28,371 bases of DNA from a virus. The stretch is taken from the IMG/VR virus record IMGVR_UViG_3300025085_003399, positions 1-28,371 of that record, one strand, 5' to 3'. Position 1 is the first letter of the stretch. Every line of letters begins with the position of its first letter. The translations under genes and the position numbers were made by a program. Below, piece after piece: positions 21,121-27,983 of this stretch. The notes below the pieces were generated by a model that had not been told where the DNA came from, did no database searches, and was given only the letters and a program-made list of their open reading frames with translations.

Positions 21121-21455
21121 ATATAAATTTAGAAAGAGTAAATCAAAGCTTAAAGCCTTTTTTGCTACAAAATATAGTAATTAAGACTGATAAGAAGATC
21201 ATTAAAAAGGGTAAGCTTAAGCTTTTTAAAATTAAACAGTATAATATTGCTCTTTCACTAGAGATTGACGGTAAGATCAAAATCTACGAAATACCCTACC
21301 CGTTTAAAATTGAAGGTTCGTTAGATAAGTTAATATTTAACTACCGTATAAGTTCCTTTATACCTGAACAATACTCCCTGTTCATAAAATTATTAGATTG
21401 CAGCTCTAAATCAAAATTCTACGACAACCTGCTTTACATATTGCCTAATAAATGA
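21117..21455 (+). CDS. Small basic hypothetical protein
   Basis: 112 aa, Lys/Ile-rich, start overlapping the previous stop as ATGA. It has a run of beta-like strands (NIVIKTDKKIIKKGKLKLFK, YNIALSLEIDGKIKIYEIPY) and a helical end. No family recognised; the strand pattern (KxIKKGKLxLFxIK, then YEIPYPF) looks conserved-domain-like rather than random. Cotranscribed with the WYL_2 gene. Confidence 0.6.
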   Translation: MNINLERVNQSLKPFLLQNIVIKTDKKIIKKGKLKLFKIKQYNIALSLEIDGKIKIYEIPYPFKIEGSLDKLIFNYRISSFIPEQYSLFIKLLDCSSKSKFYDNLLYILPNK

Positions 21456-21468
21456 ACTATGTTATAAT
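21441..21468 (+). promoter_or_regulatory. Early-type promoter for helicase (TTGCCT-16-TATAAT)
   Basis: TTGCCT (21441-21446), 16 bp, TATAAT (21463-21468), 5 nt to the GTG at 21474. This supports GTG as the start; the same frame is closed upstream by TAA at 21465-21467. Confidence 0.65.
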
Positions 21469-21473
21469 TAGGT

Positions 21474-23108
21474 GTGCTAACTGGACTAATTAATAGCTTT
21501 CCATCTGGATATGATCCTAATCCAACTCAAGTAAAGCTTCTAAAGAATATTGAACAAGCGTTTACTGATGGCTATAAGTTTGTCATCTGTAACGCTCCTA
21601 CAGGATCAGGTAAATCTATGGTATCAAAAACCGTAGGCAATGTTGCTGATCAATGTACGAAGGAGTATCGCGATATAGTAACGAGTTACCTAGCATATAA
21701 GAGAACTCAGGGAGGTAATTATGCATACGAGGATGAGTGTAATGAGGAGAAGTCGTTTGGTTGTACAGCGCTAACAATTACCAAGGCTCTACAAGATCAA
21801 TATAAAGAGTTATTTAACGACGTTGAGGTATTAAAGGGTAAGTCTAACTACAGCTGCGTTGTAGACGAGGATTACTCGGTCGAGGTGGCGCCGTGTTTAC
21901 ATTTACCGAAACTTCGTGAAGAGTGCTGGAGTAAGAAGTGCTGCTCGTATTATGAGCAACGTAATAAAGCTCTAACTTCACGATTCAATACTCTTAACTA
22001 TAATATGTTCTTTGCATTACCTGAACATCTTAAAAAGCGTGAATATTTGATTTGCGATGAAGCATCGGAATTAGAAGACCAATTAGTTAAGGAGTTTAGC
22101 TGTACTATTAACCTTGAGTTTCTTTACAAAAATGAAGTTGAGGTTAAACCATTCTTAACTAAGAGTACTAACGTTGAAAAATGGATAAACCATTTAGTAC
22201 TATCACTAAAAGAACGTATCGATTGGTTAAAGGATGCAATCGGGAGTACCAGTAAGGTTAAAACTAAATATCTTATTCAAAAGAAGAACGAGTTAGTTGC
22301 TCTCGGTAATCTACACAGTAAGTTATCACTTATACTAGAAACTTGGTATGATAGTGAGTATATTTTTGAGAGAGATAGTAAGGCTATTACCTTTATGCCT
22401 CTTAAGGTAGACAAGCTATCGAATTATTTGTTTAAATATGCTGATAAGGTAATTCTTATGTCGGCAACTATTATTGATCCTAAGAATTTTTGTAAGTCGT
22501 TAGGTATTGATAACTATAAGTATATTGAGGCTGAGTCAACGTTTGATGCAAAGAATGCGCCGATTTATTGCAATACGAAGGTAAAGTTAAATTACTATAA
22601 TATGCAAAAGAACTTACCTAAGGTATGTAAACAGATAGCTCAAATTTGTGAGTTTCATAAAAACGAAAAGGGTATTATACATTCACAAAATAAGAGTATT
22701 ACTAACTTCTTATCAGAAAATCTCACAGATCGTAGATTCTTAATACGAGAGCCGGGTGTACGAAATGAAGTTATTTTGGAGCAGCATATGGAAACCGATG
22801 ATCCTACCGTTCTTATATCACCATCCATGTCTTATGGGGTTGATCTTAAGGATGATCTAGCTAGATTTCAAATTATTATTAAGGCGCCATATCTTCCTAC
22901 TAAAGATAAGCGTATTGAGAATCTAATGAAAGAGGATTTTGACTGGTATCAAAATAAAATGCTATGTTCATTAATTCAAGCTTGCGGTAGAGGTATACGA
23001 TCTCATAAAGATCACTGTATAACATATATACTAGATGCTGCAATTGTAGAGAGTATAGTAAAAAACAGACATAAGCTCCCTAAATACTATCTAGACCGAT
23101 TTGCGTAA
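21474..23108 (+). CDS. XPD/DinG-type superfamily 2 helicase with Fe-S cysteines
   Basis: 544 aa, GTG start. Walker A APTGSGKS (41-48), Walker B as DEAS (195-198, CDEASELED, variant of DEAH), a motif-III-like MSATII, motif V SPSMSYGVDLKDD and motif VI QACGRGIR (502-509). Between Walker A and B lie Cys128, 141, 151 and 156/157 (SNYSC, APC, EECWSKKCC), matching the four-Cys [4Fe-4S] domain of XPD/DinG helicases. Such helicases unwind DNA 5' to 3' or remove R-loops and could serve recombination or repair in place of T4 UvsW or Dda. Confidence 0.85.
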   Translation: MLTGLINSFPSGYDPNPTQVKLLKNIEQAFTDGYKFVICNAPTGSGKSMVSKTVGNVADQCTKEYRDIVTSYLAYKRTQGGNYAYEDECNEEKSFGCTALTITKALQDQYKELFNDVEVLKGKSNYSCVVDEDYSVEVAPCLHLPKLREECWSKKCCSYYEQRNKALTSRFNTLNYNMFFALPEHLKKREYLICDEASELEDQLVKEFSCTINLEFLYKNEVEVKPFLTKSTNVEKWINHLVLSLKERIDWLKDAIGSTSKVKTKYLIQKKNELVALGNLHSKLSLILETWYDSEYIFERDSKAITFMPLKVDKLSNYLFKYADKVILMSATIIDPKNFCKSLGIDNYKYIEAESTFDAKNAPIYCNTKVKLNYYNMQKNLPKVCKQIAQICEFHKNEKGIIHSQNKSITNFLSENLTDRRFLIREPGVRNEVILEQHMETDDPTVLISPSMSYGVDLKDDLARFQIIIKAPYLPTKDKRIENLMKEDFDWYQNKMLCSLIQACGRGIRSHKDHCITYILDAAIVESIVKNRHKLPKYYLDRFA

Positions 23109-23114
23109 TAAATA
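23107..23114 (+). promoter_or_regulatory. Late-type box AATAAATA before tail gene
   Basis: AATAAATA overlaps the helicase stop codon and lies 6 nt before the GTG at 23121. No TTG hexamer at 16 bp upstream. Confidence 0.5.
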
Positions 23115-23120
23115 TATATA

Positions 23121-24290
23121 GTGCGTAACAGGGCATACCATTTCGAGATTAAAGATCTTCTTACACAGTTTGTAGCTGCGTTTGATGATACGGTCATTTC
23201 GCGTTTCGATAAAGATCGTAATGCTAAGCAAAATATTGATGTAAGGTACGTCTTTGCTCCAAAGCAAAGAGTAATGTACGATATAGTTAATAAAGCACAA
23301 AATCTCACACTACCGGTAGTAGCAGTAAATCTAACCAGTGTTACTAGAGACGAATCTAGAGTTTTTAATAAACTTTCCCCTTCTTATCTACCAGGCCAAT
23401 TAGATGAAAATCCGAATAAGGCTTCTAAGTTCTTAATGCCAGTACCGGTGGATTTATCAGTTAGTATGTCAATAATGACACGTTATATGGCGGACGCTGA
23501 TCAAATTATATCAAATTTTGTCCCTTATAACAACCCATACATTATCTTATCTTGGAAGGTACCCGCTGACTTCGGTGCTGACTACGAGCAAGAAATAAGG
23601 TCCGAGGTATTATGGTCTGGTGACTTAAATTATAGTACACCTACAGATGTTACCTATTCAGATAAATTTAGAGTAGTTATTGATACATCATTTACAATCA
23701 AAGGTTGGTTATTTCCAGAGCCGAAAGATATACAGAAAACTATTTATAGAGTAGATAGTAATTTTATTAATGTTAATCTTGCTAACAGAATATACGACCC
23801 GGAAGGTAAAGAATTAGATTTCGCTACGTATGAGCAACAAGGTTATGCTACATTATCTGGAAATAATGATACATTACCAAAAACATATACAGAAACAGTC
23901 ACTATATCAGGTATCCCAGAGTTCACTAATATCTTCTATGCTACTACAGGGACCTTTAACGCTGCGCGTGGTTTAACTACTATATTGAGTAGCTATGATA
24001 ATAGCTTTATTCTTTATGGTAAAAGGTTTGACGCAAGTAACAGTTACTACCTCTCCTCCAATGTAGATAACTTTCATACCAATTATCAGGTAATTACATC
24101 TGCTAAATCCCCTACAATATCAGGTTACAAGTTGGATAGTTCGTATTATTCGTCCGGTAACGATAATATTGTTACCATGTATTTTCCTGCTTCGTCGCTC
24201 TCAACCTCAGGAGACTTTACTATCATAACAGCAAACGAAGCAGGATGGGCTACTACATATCAAGCCCAGTCATCAATTATTAGAATTTAA
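23121..24290 (+). CDS. Tail-completion/sheath-stabiliser-like structural protein (gp15-like)
   Basis: 389 aa, GTG start. The N-terminal 150 residues resemble T4 gp15-type tail sheath stabilisers: an N-terminal helix, VRYVFAPKQRVMYDIV (cf. VPLxYGPKQKF), LTLPVVAVNLTSVTRDESRV (cf. LPRMxFEMTxIxYDxxRK) and MPVPVDLSVSMSIMTRYMAD. The C-terminal 180 residues are Ser/Thr/Tyr-rich beta-type sequence (YYSSGNDNIVTMYFPASSLS) not found in the 272-aa T4 protein. Preceded by a late-type box, as expected of a structural gene; convergent with the GT9 gene (4 nt overlap). The structural role is likely; the gp15 equivalence is tentative. Confidence 0.6.
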   Translation: MRNRAYHFEIKDLLTQFVAAFDDTVISRFDKDRNAKQNIDVRYVFAPKQRVMYDIVNKAQNLTLPVVAVNLTSVTRDESRVFNKLSPSYLPGQLDENPNKASKFLMPVPVDLSVSMSIMTRYMADADQIISNFVPYNNPYIILSWKVPADFGADYEQEIRSEVLWSGDLNYSTPTDVTYSDKFRVVIDTSFTIKGWLFPEPKDIQKTIYRVDSNFINVNLANRIYDPEGKELDFATYEQQGYATLSGNNDTLPKTYTETVTISGIPEFTNIFYATTGTFNAARGLTTILSSYDNSFILYGKRFDASNSYYLSSNVDNFHTNYQVITSAKSPTISGYKLDSSYYSSGNDNIVTMYFPASSLSTSGDFTIITANEAGWATTYQAQSSIIRI

Positions 24291-25177
24291 AGACTCTTAA
24301 TAATACTATTCGCGGTATGAATTTCTTTAAATTCATCATATGGACACTCATGCACTGCACCGGTGAAGTTATAATCATAAAGATAACTATCTATATGACC
24401 TTCAGGAAACTCTGTTTTAGGTAATACATTTTTATGCATATCATAACCAAAGATTTTAGGTGAAGTACCTACCCATACCACTGTTGATGGCTTATCAAGA
24501 GCCGCGGCTGCATGTTGCAACGATGAATCAATGAGGAGTCTCTTATCAGAAAAATTAATAAGATTGAAAAGTTCCTTTTTAGATACCTGTTTTTCGAATC
24601 TAATAGCTCCTTCTAGCTTTGGATGAAAGTCGTAGCAAACATGTAAGATCATATACTTTTCTTTTAGCTTAGTCACGATCTCTTGAGCCACAGGCGGTGG
24701 GATATCACGCACCCACGAGTAAGGATGTTGCTGGTGCTCTTTACCCGGACCTCCAAACGGTTGAAAAAGTAGTAACGGTTTGGTTTTCTGTAAAGACGCG
24801 AGCTGTGGATCAATTAAGTCTCTCTCTCTTAAATTAAAATGTATATATGGCTTCTCGCTGTTATACTTAACGCCTATCATATCACACCACGATTTGATTA
24901 GATGCGTTTTTTTAGTAATATGACTTGTTTGCTTATAGGGCTCTTGCGCGAATACCTCCACATCTTTACCGTGTATATAATCTTGATAAAAATAAGGTAC
25001 GTTACCTAATCTAAAAACTCGGTGTATATCTTTATTATTAAGATACACCTCCGGCCACGCACAAACAACAATAATCTTACGATCTGGGTTTTGTTTTTTA
25101 TATGCTTTAACTACAGCTGTAGAGGCTACGTGTTTACCAATACCTCCTTCGATATGAAATATAGCGTGCTTTGACAT
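24287..25177 (-). CDS. Glycosyltransferase family 9-like (heptosyltransferase type)
   Basis: 296 aa. FHIEGGIGKHVASTAVVKAY is the N-terminal GT9 motif, DRKIIVVCAWPEVYLNNKDI follows, and LLFQPFGGPGKEHQ, LIDSSLQHAAAALDKPSTVV and WVGTSPKIFGY match the GT-B C-domain of ADP-heptose:LPS heptosyltransferases (D(S/T)xxxHxAAALxxP). Donor unproven. It lies apart from the main glycan cluster, opposite in strand, between tail genes, with an early-type promoter. Confidence 0.82.
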   Translation of the reverse strand: MSKHAIFHIEGGIGKHVASTAVVKAYKKQNPDRKIIVVCAWPEVYLNNKDIHRVFRLGNVPYFYQDYIHGKDVEVFAQEPYKQTSHITKKTHLIKSWCDMIGVKYNSEKPYIHFNLRERDLIDPQLASLQKTKPLLLFQPFGGPGKEHQQHPYSWVRDIPPPVAQEIVTKLKEKYMILHVCYDFHPKLEGAIRFEKQVSKKELFNLINFSDKRLLIDSSLQHAAAALDKPSTVVWVGTSPKIFGYDMHKNVLPKTEFPEGHIDSYLYDYNFTGAVHECPYDEFKEIHTANSIIKSL

Positions 25178-25184
25178 TACTATA

Positions 25185-25211
25185 ATTTAATAGCAAAATC
25201 GGAATTTTCAA
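25185..25211 (-). promoter_or_regulatory. Early-type promoter for GT9 gene (TTGAAA-16-TAAATT)
   Basis: On the minus strand TTGAAA is followed by 16 bp, TAAATT and 6 nt to the ATG at 25177; the block lies in the 41-bp gap after the tail-fibre gene. The -10 is less perfect than most. Confidence 0.5.
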
Positions 25212-25218
25212 CTAAAGC

Positions 25219-26178
25219 TTACGTGCAGCAAGATATTCTTAAAATATTCTCTCCTGGGCAATACCAAACTCCTCCTGCAATTAATGGATCAGTTGTTGGT
25301 AAGTTTGGTAGTATTAAGGTACCCATGCCTGTAATATTACCAGAATTAGATGACCCAGAGGTAGTTAGATCGCCACAAACTGTAAGATGTTTACTTGGGT
25401 TAACAGTATTAACACCAACATAACCAGTACACCCATCTACAAATAAAGCAGTTTGTGCCGAGGCAGCAGTCCTTACACATAAATCCAAATCTGGATCATT
25501 ATCTTCATTTATAGCAACATAACCTGACCCTATCTGTATACCTGGACCGCCATTTGTTTGTGTACCAGCGTAGAGATCCATAAGGCCATTGCGATATTCA
25601 ATATATGTAGTCGAATCACCTTTATGTGTAATTTTATCAGCAATTACTATGTCAGAAGCATCTACACTACCTGTAGCACTTAGATTACCTGTACCAGTAA
25701 TATTTCCATTAGCCGATAAATTCGAACCAATCACACTACCTCCTGCGATAGCTACCGTATCACAAATACTATCACCTAATATCGTATTACCTCGTACATT
25801 TAAATTGCTACATATATCAACTCCACCATAAGCAGATAACGGAACTGTAGTACAAATATAATCAGTTCCTGCACCTGTAACTGTTAAACTACCACCACAT
25901 ACCTTTGCATCGCCACAAGCTGTTACATCGGCAAATTCAACATTACTACAATTACTTAAACCTAAATCTACTGAACCGTTTCCTGCACCGGTAAATGCTA
26001 AGTATCCTTGAGTGGAGCAACTAAGGCCACAGACATAACGACCGTCGTTCTGTGAAGTTAGAGCTGTAAAAACAGAACTAACTGCTGTCTGTCTAGTCTC
26101 CGTAGATTGAACAAGTGGGGTTAATTCATTACCCGCAAGTGTACTAGCTGAAGTTAATTCGGTTATTTTAATACCCAT
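25219..26178 (-). CDS. Cys-rich tail-fibre/adhesin-like protein
   Basis: 319 aa from ATG 26178 (MGIKITELTSA); an upstream in-frame TTG at 26202 lies inside the promoter region. The start KITELTSASTLAGNELTPLV, then QSTETRQTAVSSVF, is the usual opening of marine phage fibre proteins. The body is a Gly/Ser/Thr/Asn-rich repeat of beta-type segments (GNITGTGNLSATGSVDASDI, GYVGVNTVNPSKHLTVCGDL), as in trimeric fibres. It carries 14 Cys, many in the pattern hydrophobic-C-(G/S/T), including a final ISCCT, which is exceptional for a fibre. Preceded by a late-type box 5 nt from the ATG. Confidence 0.72.
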   Translation of the reverse strand: MGIKITELTSASTLAGNELTPLVQSTETRQTAVSSVFTALTSQNDGRYVCGLSCSTQGYLAFTGAGNGSVDLGLSNCSNVEFADVTACGDAKVCGGSLTVTGAGTDYICTTVPLSAYGGVDICSNLNVRGNTILGDSICDTVAIAGGSVIGSNLSANGNITGTGNLSATGSVDASDIVIADKITHKGDSTTYIEYRNGLMDLYAGTQTNGGPGIQIGSGYVAINEDNDPDLDLCVRTAASAQTALFVDGCTGYVGVNTVNPSKHLTVCGDLTTSGSSNSGNITGMGTLILPNLPTTDPLIAGGVWYCPGENILRISCCT

Positions 26179-26183
26179 GTATA

Positions 26184-26191
26184 TATTTATT
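26184..26191 (-). promoter_or_regulatory. Late-type box AATAAATA for tail-fibre gene
   Basis: On the minus strand AATAAATA (26191-26184) is 5 nt before the ATG at 26178. It overlaps by 2 nt the TTGCAA hexamer of the divergent nuclease promoter. Confidence 0.55.
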
Positions 26192-26217
26192 GCAATTGAC
26201 AAAAATTACATTAAAAT
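26190..26217 (+). promoter_or_regulatory. Early-type promoter for nuclease (TTGCAA-16-TAAAAT)
   Basis: TTGCAA (26190-26195), 16 bp, TAAAAT (26212-26217), 6 nt to the GTG at 26224. A closer-to-consensus pair TTGACA (26196-26201)/TATAAT (26217-26222) exists with a 15-bp spacer, but its transcript would start downstream of the GTG. Confidence 0.5.
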
Positions 26218-26223
26218 ATAATT

Positions 26224-26910
26224 GTGAGAATTAAATTTGATGAAAAATCTCATACCTATACGCACACTGAAACGAAGGAAAAATTTATTTCAGTTACGAC
26301 GTTATTAGGTAAGTATAAAAAACCCTTTGATAAAGAATTTCACGCTAAGCGAGTAGCTAGTCGTGAAGGAGTACCTATCGAAATGGTGCTTGAGATGTGG
26401 GAAACTGAGAAGAATAAAGCTTGCGATAGAGGTACTAATATTCACAAGCTTCTCGAAGACTATATTGAGTATGGTGAGGTGAATGATACATTTAGCTGGT
26501 TATATAAATCATATGATAGGGCAGTCGAACGGCATGTTGATAATTTTAATAAAATATTAAGTGAGAGTGTACTTTACAATGAAGAGTTTAAAGTAGCTGG
26601 AATGGCTGACCTTATATACGAACATAAAAATGGTGAATTTACGGTAGGTGATTTTAAAACGAATAAGAAGTTTAGATTTAGTTCACCGTTTGGTGAAAGA
26701 ATGTTAGAACCAGTTGATCATCTACATAATTGTGAGTTTAACGTATACGCTTTACAGCTATCAATGTACGCGTATATGTATGAAAAGCAGACAGGTAAAA
26801 AATGTAGAAAATGTGTTATATTCTATTTAAAGGATGATGCATTTAGAGCATACCATGTTAACTACTTAAAATCAGATATTGAGGTTATACTTAACAGCTT
26901 TACCCAATAA
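26224..26910 (+). CDS. PD-(D/E)XK exonuclease-like protein
   Basis: 228 aa, GTG start. IKFDEKSHTYTHTETKEKFI, SVTTLL is the common opening of phage Cas4/RecB-like nucleases. RGTNIHKLLEDY (69-80) is the RGxxxH region, EEFKVAGMADLIYE contains Glu121 and Asp129, and FTVGDFKTNKK gives Asp143 and Lys145: together the E...D...DxK active site of PD-(D/E)XK nucleases. MYAYMYEKQTGKKCRKCVIF near the end resembles the QLxxYxxLxE motif. Likely DNA exonuclease in recombination or host-DNA breakdown. Confidence 0.82.
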   Translation: MRIKFDEKSHTYTHTETKEKFISVTTLLGKYKKPFDKEFHAKRVASREGVPIEMVLEMWETEKNKACDRGTNIHKLLEDYIEYGEVNDTFSWLYKSYDRAVERHVDNFNKILSESVLYNEEFKVAGMADLIYEHKNGEFTVGDFKTNKKFRFSSPFGERMLEPVDHLHNCEFNVYALQLSMYAYMYEKQTGKKCRKCVIFYLKDDAFRAYHVNYLKSDIEVILNSFTQ

Positions 26911-26913
26911 ATA
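26906..26913 (+). promoter_or_regulatory. Late-type box AATAAATA before small acidic gene
   Basis: AATAAATA overlaps the nuclease stop codon and lies 6 nt before the ATG at 26920; no TTG hexamer 16 bp upstream. Confidence 0.4.
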
Positions 26914-26919
26914 CCATAA

Positions 26920-27126
26920 ATGGCTAAGTTATCAAAGAAGTTTAATGAGAAGGTAGAACAACTATATGATTGTCTTTATGAAATGAAGAGTATCGCTTAT
27001 GAGGTTGAAGATGATTGTGAGTTAGAGGAACTTTTAGATGGATTTACCGAGCAAATAGAATATTCTATATCTGACGGGGATATAAATCTAGAACAAATTA
27101 TATCTCATATAAAACAAATAGAATAA
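26920..27126 (+). CDS. Small acidic hypothetical protein
   Basis: 68 aa, strongly acidic (about 18 Asp+Glu), predicted all-helical with a possible coiled coil (KKFNEKVEQLYDCLYEMKSI, CELEELLDGFTEQIE). No family recognised. Follows the nuclease by 9 nt and abuts the RmlD-like gene, so it is probably real although its role is unknown. Confidence 0.6.
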   Translation: MAKLSKKFNEKVEQLYDCLYEMKSIAYEVEDDCELEELLDGFTEQIEYSISDGDINLEQIISHIKQIE

Positions 27127-27975
27127 ATGAAGGCAGTAATAGTAGGTAAAGGTTATGTTGGTAATAATATCTTCAATCAGTTAACTCAAAATGATTATTT
27201 TGAAACTGTTGAGCTTTTTAGTAGGTCAGAGCTAGATTATTCTGATCCATTTGAGTTGAGACGTGTAGTGGATAGAGATACAGTTGTAATTAATGCAGCT
27301 GGGTTTACAGGAAGACCTAATGTTGATGAGGGAGAAATTAAGAAAGAGCTTTGCTGGGACTTGAATGTAAAGTTACCTCTTACTCTCAATAAGGTTTGTA
27401 GGGATATAGGTGCATCAATCATTCATATTACATCTGGTTGTATCTTTACAGGGTATGAAAAAGATTGGGAAGAAAGCGATGTGCCTAATTTTGGAATGTT
27501 TAGTAATGATTCTTCCTTCTACAGTAAGTCTAAACATGCCTTTGAAAGTATCTCAGATTATGGATTGCATTTAAGAGTAAGAATGCCTTTCTGCGATACT
27601 CTACATGAGAGATCTTTTCTAACTAAAATTCTTAACTACGATAACTTAGTTAATACTCTTAATTCTAAAACTTATGTACCTGAGTTATGTCGTTTTATTG
27701 AACACTATATTACTGAAGGTTACGATGGTTATGAGACTATTAATTTCTGCAATAGAGATCCTCTCAGTACAGAAGAAATTGTAGATATGATGAAAGATCG
27801 TGGTATACAAAACGATAATTGGAATTGGGAAAATTGGGATAAGATTCCAATTAAAGCAAATAGGTCTAATTGCGTGTTGGATACAACTAAAGTAGTTGAG
27901 CAGTATGAATTTAATATTATCTCTGAGTACGAGGCGTTATCAAGAGCTCTTGATAAAATTGCAGAGCGGTATTAA
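27127..27975 (+). CDS. RmlD-like NAD(P)-dependent sugar reductase
   Basis: 282 aa. VGKGYVGNNIFNQL (Rossmann GxGxxG), LDYSDPFELRRVV, TVVINAAGFTGRPNVDEGEI, DLNVKLPLTLNKVCRDIGAS, IIHITSGCIFTGYE and FYSKSKHAFE (YxxxK) follow the order of dTDP-4-dehydrorhamnose reductase (RmlD). The TSGCIFTG segment corresponds to the STDYVFDG motif. The downstream RmlB-like gene suggests a 6-deoxyhexose pathway. No clear promoter; starts immediately after the previous stop. Confidence 0.75.
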   Translation: MKAVIVGKGYVGNNIFNQLTQNDYFETVELFSRSELDYSDPFELRRVVDRDTVVINAAGFTGRPNVDEGEIKKELCWDLNVKLPLTLNKVCRDIGASIIHITSGCIFTGYEKDWEESDVPNFGMFSNDSSFYSKSKHAFESISDYGLHLRVRMPFCDTLHERSFLTKILNYDNLVNTLNSKTYVPELCRFIEHYITEGYDGYETINFCNRDPLSTEEIVDMMKDRGIQNDNWNWENWDKIPIKANRSNCVLDTTKVVEQYEFNIISEYEALSRALDKIAERY

Positions 27976-27983
27976 TATATAGG

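Noticed and set aside
25223-25831. Plus-strand frames opposite the fibre gene
   Set aside because: Low-complexity Pro/Leu-rich shadows of the Gly/Asn-rich repeats on the other strand.
26196-26222. Near-perfect TTGACA/TATAAT pair as the nuclease promoter
   Set aside because: The spacer is 15 bp and the transcript would start inside the gene, downstream of the GTG. TTGCAA-16-TAAAAT fits the geometry of the other promoters; the choice remains open.
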